The notes under the pieces were generated by a model. The model saw only the letters and a list, made by a program, of their open reading frames with translations, was not told the origin of the DNA and searched no databases. Shown in pieces: positions 60,807 through 64,000 of a stretch of 64,000 nt of DNA. The position numbers and the translations under genes are program-made. Location of the stretch: NCBI RefSeq assembly GCF_010668805.1, contig NZ_WUFT01000003.1, positions 62,001 through 126,000 of the forward strand, in the 5' to 3' direction. The first letter of the stretch is position 1, and every line of letters starts with the position of its first letter. This DNA is from Rhizobium phaseoli. GTDB lineage: Bacteria > Pseudomonadota > Alphaproteobacteria > Rhizobiales > Rhizobiaceae.

Positions 60807-62349
60807 ACTCGGCGATGATCTTGACGCGATCGCCTGGTGAAACGGCTGCCCCCGTGGGCAGGGCGTTGATGAGTTTGAAGAGATCGAGCTTGCGGTCGGT
60901 GCCCATCATGCGGGCGGCGAGGGTCGAGATGTTTTCACCCGGCCGGACGGTGACGACGCGGATGCGCAGCGGCTTGAGCGAAGCTGCCTCCGCCGGCGTC
61001 ATGCGCCGGAAACTCGCACGCAGGACATTGGCCGTTGGCTCAAGGGCGTCGCTGCCTTTCGGCACGGCGGTGAGGAAACGGAAGATCTGCGAATTGTTGC
61101 GGATCACGGTGACATCGAAATCCCAGCGGTCTGCGCTTGCCCGCGCTGTGGCTGCTTCCATTCCGTTGATGGTGACCGGCTGGATGGTCGACGGGTCGAG
61201 GCCGGTCACCCAGCCGCTGGAGATATAGTTGGTGAGGCTCTGGTTCTGATTGTCGGCGACGCCGTCGAAGCGGACGGCGATGTCGTTCGGGCCGGTGGCC
61301 ATCACCGCTTCGACCTTATTGTCGATGTGGAAATCCGGCGGCACGTCGAAGCGGATGCCGAGGCCGCCATGCAGGAAGGTCTGGCCGCGCACATAGCCTT
61401 CCTCAGGGCTGTCGCCATAGAGCAGGCCGTCGATGCCGTCGAGATAATAGTCGCGGCCCTTGTCCCCGACCGAACCTTCCTGGCCGAAGGCCCGGGCGTG
61501 GGTGCGGGCAAGCTCGATGCGCTGCGCCGAATTCGGATGGCTCGACAGGAAGTCCAGGCTCTGGTCGGCTTCGGGATCGACCGACATGAAGCGACTGTAA
61601 GCCGCCATGGAATCGAGGAAACGGGCAGCGGAATAAGGGTCGTAGCCGGCTTCGCCAAGCATGCGCACGCCGATGACATCGGCCTGCAGTTCCTGCTGAC
61701 GTGAGAAGGCGGCGAGCCGCAGCTTGCCGCGGGCTAGCGCCTGCTTGCCGGCGATATCGCTGGAGAGGACCTCGGCGACGACGCGGCTGGCGATGACTTC
61801 AGCCTCTTCGCGCTTCTGCCGCTCGATGCCATGGTTCGCCGTCACGTGGCCCATCTCGTGCGACAGTACCGCGGCGACTTCCGAGGCGTCGTTGGCAAGG
61901 GCAAGCAGGCCGCGGGTGACGTAGAGATAACCGCCGGGCAGCGCAAACGCGTTGATCGCCGGAGAATTCAGGATGGTGATGCGGTAGGATTGGCTCGGAT
62001 TTTCCGACACCGCCGTCAGCGCGCCGGCGATACGGGCGACGAGGCGCTCGGTCTTGGCGTCCTTGTATTCGCCGCCGTAGCTGGCGACGATGCGCGGATG
62101 CTCACGGGCGCCCATCGCCGCGCGCGGGTCGTTCTTTTGCACCTCGTCGACGATCTGCGGATTGGAAGAAGGCGAAACGCTCGGCTGGTAGGATTGGTCG
62201 ATCAGCGTTTGACAGCCATTCAGCGCCATTGCGACGGCCGAAAGCAGCATCAGGCGACGCGCGAAACGCCGCGGCGCGGAGATGGCATCACTGGAAAGCG
62301 CGGGCGATTTCCACGTCGTCAAGCTGTCCAGTCTGGTTCTCCGCATCAT
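60805..62349 (-). CDS. M48 zinc metalloprotease lipoprotein with LysM domain
   Basis: A 514-aa envelope protein. The signal peptide ends in a lipobox (ALNGC, lipidated Cys near residue 45). The M48 catalytic domain has HEMGH (HExxH) in AVLSHEMGHVTANHGIE and the third ligand in RQQELQADVIGVRM. The C-terminal 50 residues form a LysM-like peptidoglycan-binding domain (TVRPGENISTLAARMMG). It resembles BepA/LoiP-type quality-control proteases of the outer membrane. The start is one of two adjacent ATGs (62349/62346), with a weak ribosome site. Confidence 0.9.
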   Translation of the reverse strand: MMRRTRLDSLTTWKSPALSSDAISAPRRFARRLMLLSAVAMALNGCQTLIDQSYQPSVSPSSNPQIVDEVQKNDPRAAMGAREHPRIVASYGGEYKDAKTERLVARIAGALTAVSENPSQSYRITILNSPAINAFALPGGYLYVTRGLLALANDASEVAAVLSHEMGHVTANHGIERQKREEAEVIASRVVAEVLSSDIAGKQALARGKLRLAAFSRQQELQADVIGVRMLGEAGYDPYSAARFLDSMAAYSRFMSVDPEADQSLDFLSSHPNSAQRIELARTHARAFGQEGSVGDKGRDYYLDGIDGLLYGDSPEEGYVRGQTFLHGGLGIRFDVPPDFHIDNKVEAVMATGPNDIAVRFDGVADNQNQSLTNYISSGWVTGLDPSTIQPVTINGMEAATARASADRWDFDVTVIRNNSQIFRFLTAVPKGSDALEPTANVLRASFRRMTPAEAASLKPLRIRVVTVRPGENISTLAARMMGTDRKLDLFKLINALPTGAAVSPGDRVKIIAE

Positions 62350-62567
62350 GTCGCTGTCTTGCCGGTTTGCCGCAGATTGACACCGACCGTGGCAAGGGGA
62401 ATTCAACAGGTGCGCACCCCTGATCTCGCGCTGCACAATCGGCCGATACAAGTCCTTGCTGTAGCTGATTTACGCATCGGTTGCATAGCGAGACTCTGTT
62501 TAAATGTGGCGCCGTTGCATTTTAGCCAGCCTCGCTCATGAGGCATTCCCTCCGCTCGGATGAAATT

Positions 62568-62684
62568 ATGGCGAAAGTTCCGTCACGACACGGAGATTCG
62601 TCGGCGGCGCAGAAAAAGAACGGGCCGATTGAAGTAACCGAAACGATGGCGGCAGCCATGCGAGAAAATTGCAACCGCCGATAA
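62568..62684 (+). CDS. Possible small protein, 38 aa
   Basis: An ATG-started frame on the + strand encodes MAKVPSRHGDSSAAQKKNGP and eighteen more polar residues. The ribosome site is weak. The stop codon overlaps the left arm of a 17-bp perfect hairpin, as a terminator would. It lies in the 388-bp gap between the M48 protease gene and the MFS gene. Not recognised. Confidence 0.25.
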   Translation: MAKVPSRHGDSSAAQKKNGPIEVTETMAAAMRENCNRR

Positions 62685-62720
62685 TACCTCATCGGGAGGA
62701 ACGCCTCCCGATGAGGTATT
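62683..62720. terminator. 17-bp perfect hairpin between M48 and MFS genes
   Basis: AATACCTCATCGGGAGG and its complement flank an AACG loop. It lies 17 bp beyond the stop of the minus-strand MFS gene and could serve either strand; no long U tail on either side. Confidence 0.6.
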
Positions 62721-62737
62721 CCGAGAGTTCGATTCGA

Positions 62738-64000
62738 TTACTCCGCCGCCTCCGCCGTCGGCGGTTGCGGCATCTTCGCCTCGCCGGCGCGGGGCAACTG
62801 CACAGGCTTCAGCATGATGGCGGCCACAAGGCCGATCAGGGCAATAGCACAGGAGGTCATAAAGAGCGGCGAAAAGGCGGCGGCATAGATATCGGCGACG
62901 GCCTGGCGGCTTGTTTCGGGCAGGGCGGCCATCATTTTCGGCGTCAGCTGCTCGATATCGGTAACACCGGGAATGGAGACGCCGACTTTGTCGAGCTGAG
63001 AGGCGATAATGGCGCCATAGATGGAAATGGCGATCGATGCACCTCCCATGCGCGACAGCGTCACCGAGCCGGTGGCCGCACCGACATCGCGGGCCGGCGC
63101 TGCATTCTGTACGCCGATGATGGGAACCTGCTGGGCAAGGCCGATGCCGATGCCATGCAGCATCATGATCGCCCCGATGAAGGCGATCGGCGTTCCCGCG
63201 TGGATCTGCGACATCAGCGCAAAGGCGATGGCGCTGCAGGTCAGGCTTGCGATGGCAAAGGGCTTGTAACGCCCAGTCTTCGAGATGATGCGGCCTGCGG
63301 ACAGCGATCCGCAGACGAGGCCGCCCGTCAGAAGGATGAAGAGCGCACCGGCGGCAGAGGGCGAAAGGCCGGTGGTGGTCTGCAGGAAGAGGGCGAGATA
63401 GTTGACCATGCCGATGGCGATGGCGCCGCCCATGATCGACATCACCAAGAGCAGGCTGAAGGTCGAATTGCGAAAGAGCTGCAGGGGAACGATCGGTTCC
63501 GGCGCGCGGCGTTCGACGAGCACCCAGGCGACGGCGCAAACGATACCGAAGGCGATGATGACGATGCTCTGTGGCGAGACCAATGCCCCGAAGAGTTCGC
63601 TGCTGTCGGTGGCAAGCACGATGCTGGTCGTCGTCAGGGCGAGAAGCAGCGCACCGGCATAATCGATCTTGGGCCGGCGATGCGGTTTGCGATAGGGCAG
63701 CATCACGGCAAGGCCGGCAAGCGCGATTAAGCCGATCGGCACGTTGACGAGGAAAATCGAGCGCCAGCCGAAAAGGTCGCTCATCGTGCCGCCAAGCACC
63801 GGTCCGATCGCCCCTGACGCCATCAACACGAGGCTGGAATAGCTTTGGTAGCGGGCCCGTTCGCGCGGCTCGAACAGATCGGCATTGACGGCGAAGATCG
63901 ACACCATGATGCCGCCGCCGCCAAGACCCTGCAGCACGCGGGCGGCGATCAGCGTGTTCATGGAGACCGCAAGGCCGCAGACCGCCGAGCCGACGGTGAA
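62738..64000 (-). CDS. DHA2-type MFS exporter, 5' part outside the window
   Basis: The frame stays open to the window edge, so the N-terminus is missing; 420 codons are visible. The start of the visible part (FTVGSAVCGLAVSMNTLIAA) is followed by RVLQGLGGGGIMV, and then LMASGAIGPVLGGTMSDLFG, the motif C of drug-proton antiporters. About twelve spans remain of the fourteen typical of DHA2/EmrB/QacA pumps. It probably exports drugs or metabolites; a membrane-fusion partner gene, if any, would lie outside. Confidence 0.88.
   Translation of the reverse strand, partial: FTVGSAVCGLAVSMNTLIAARVLQGLGGGGIMVSIFAVNADLFEPRERARYQSYSSLVLMASGAIGPVLGGTMSDLFGWRSIFLVNVPIGLIALAGLAVMLPYRKPHRRPKIDYAGALLLALTTTSIVLATDSSELFGALVSPQSIVIIAFGIVCAVAWVLVERRAPEPIVPLQLFRNSTFSLLLVMSIMGGAIAIGMVNYLALFLQTTTGLSPSAAGALFILLTGGLVCGSLSAGRIISKTGRYKPFAIASLTCSAIAFALMSQIHAGTPIAFIGAIMMLHGIGIGLAQQVPIIGVQNAAPARDVGAATGSVTLSRMGGASIAISIYGAIIASQLDKVGVSIPGVTDIEQLTPKMMAALPETSRQAVADIYAAAFSPLFMTSCAIALIGLVAAIMLKPVQLPRAGEAKMPQPPTAEAAE

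Overview
The window is a stretch of alphaproteobacterial chromosome from a Rhizobium close to R. leguminosarum or R. etli. Evidence for this is the complete ndvB and ndvA pair for cyclic beta-1,2-glucan, a full-length rhizobial-type pyruvate carboxylase, an ExpR-type LuxR regulator lying between ndvA and pyc (a gene order I recall from Sinorhizobium meliloti), phaR/phaA/phaB, a RpoH2-type sigma factor, CarD, high GC and many rhizobial palindromic intergenic repeats. No tRNA, rRNA, CRISPR array, prophage or insertion sequence with a transposase was seen. Most of the window is ordinary core chromosome.

Layout. 1-1.5 kb: 3' part of a sulfatase/phosphonate monoester hydrolase and a DUF1993 gene. 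1.8-5.4 kb: a three-gene sugar ABC importer, probably for inositol, with an IolR-type palindrome (GGAA-N6-TTCC) upstream. 5.6-11.9 kb: a six-gene unit of an M19 dipeptidase followed by a complete peptide ABC importer with ATGA overlaps. 12.0-13.1 kb: two small genes and two terminator hairpins. 13.1-23.0 kb: ndvB (2839 aa) and an OpgC-type acyltransferase. 23.0-30.5 kb: a patch of accessory character holding a decayed VOC gene, a small exported protein, an SDR, a second Mfd-like translocase preceded by a 44-aa exported peptide, and a divergent CGNR-type regulator/EamA exporter pair. 30.6-37.2 kb: ndvA, expR, pyc. 37.4-42.7 kb: FMN reductase, a cystine-type amino acid ABC importer, a DeoR regulator and an MFS transporter. 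42.9-47.1 kb: ispG, hisC, a polyprenyl synthase and mtgA. 47.3-49.7 kb: a 2H-phosphoesterase-like protein, GST, rpmF and a membrane protein. 49.7-52.4 kb: phaR divergent from phaAB. 52.7-57.6 kb: two small envelope proteins, a gene-free segment with a three-copy repeat, a SUV3-like helicase and an S4-domain protein. 57.8-64 kb: fdxA, a 355-bp inverted-repeat element, carD, rpoH2, an M48 lipoprotein protease and the 3' part of a DHA2-type MFS exporter.

How the parts work together. NdvB makes cyclic beta-1,2-glucan at the inner membrane, NdvA exports it, and the OpgC-type protein is placed to modify it, so synthesis, decoration and export lie within about 20 kb. The phaR-phaAB group controls carbon flow into polyhydroxybutyrate. 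CarD, RpoH2 and an Mfd-like protein all act on or with RNA polymerase but belong to separate transcription units.

The least explained feature is the segment at 53.3-53.8 kb. Three 51-bp repeats lie about 205 bp apart, and each can form a TTCG-loop hairpin whose stem changes compensate between two of the copies. Also worth checking are the 355-bp inverted-repeat element, a 35-bp perfect inverted repeat inside the cystine-type operon, an in-frame 15-bp tandem repeat in expR, and several micro-ORFs with good ribosome binding sites and hairpins.
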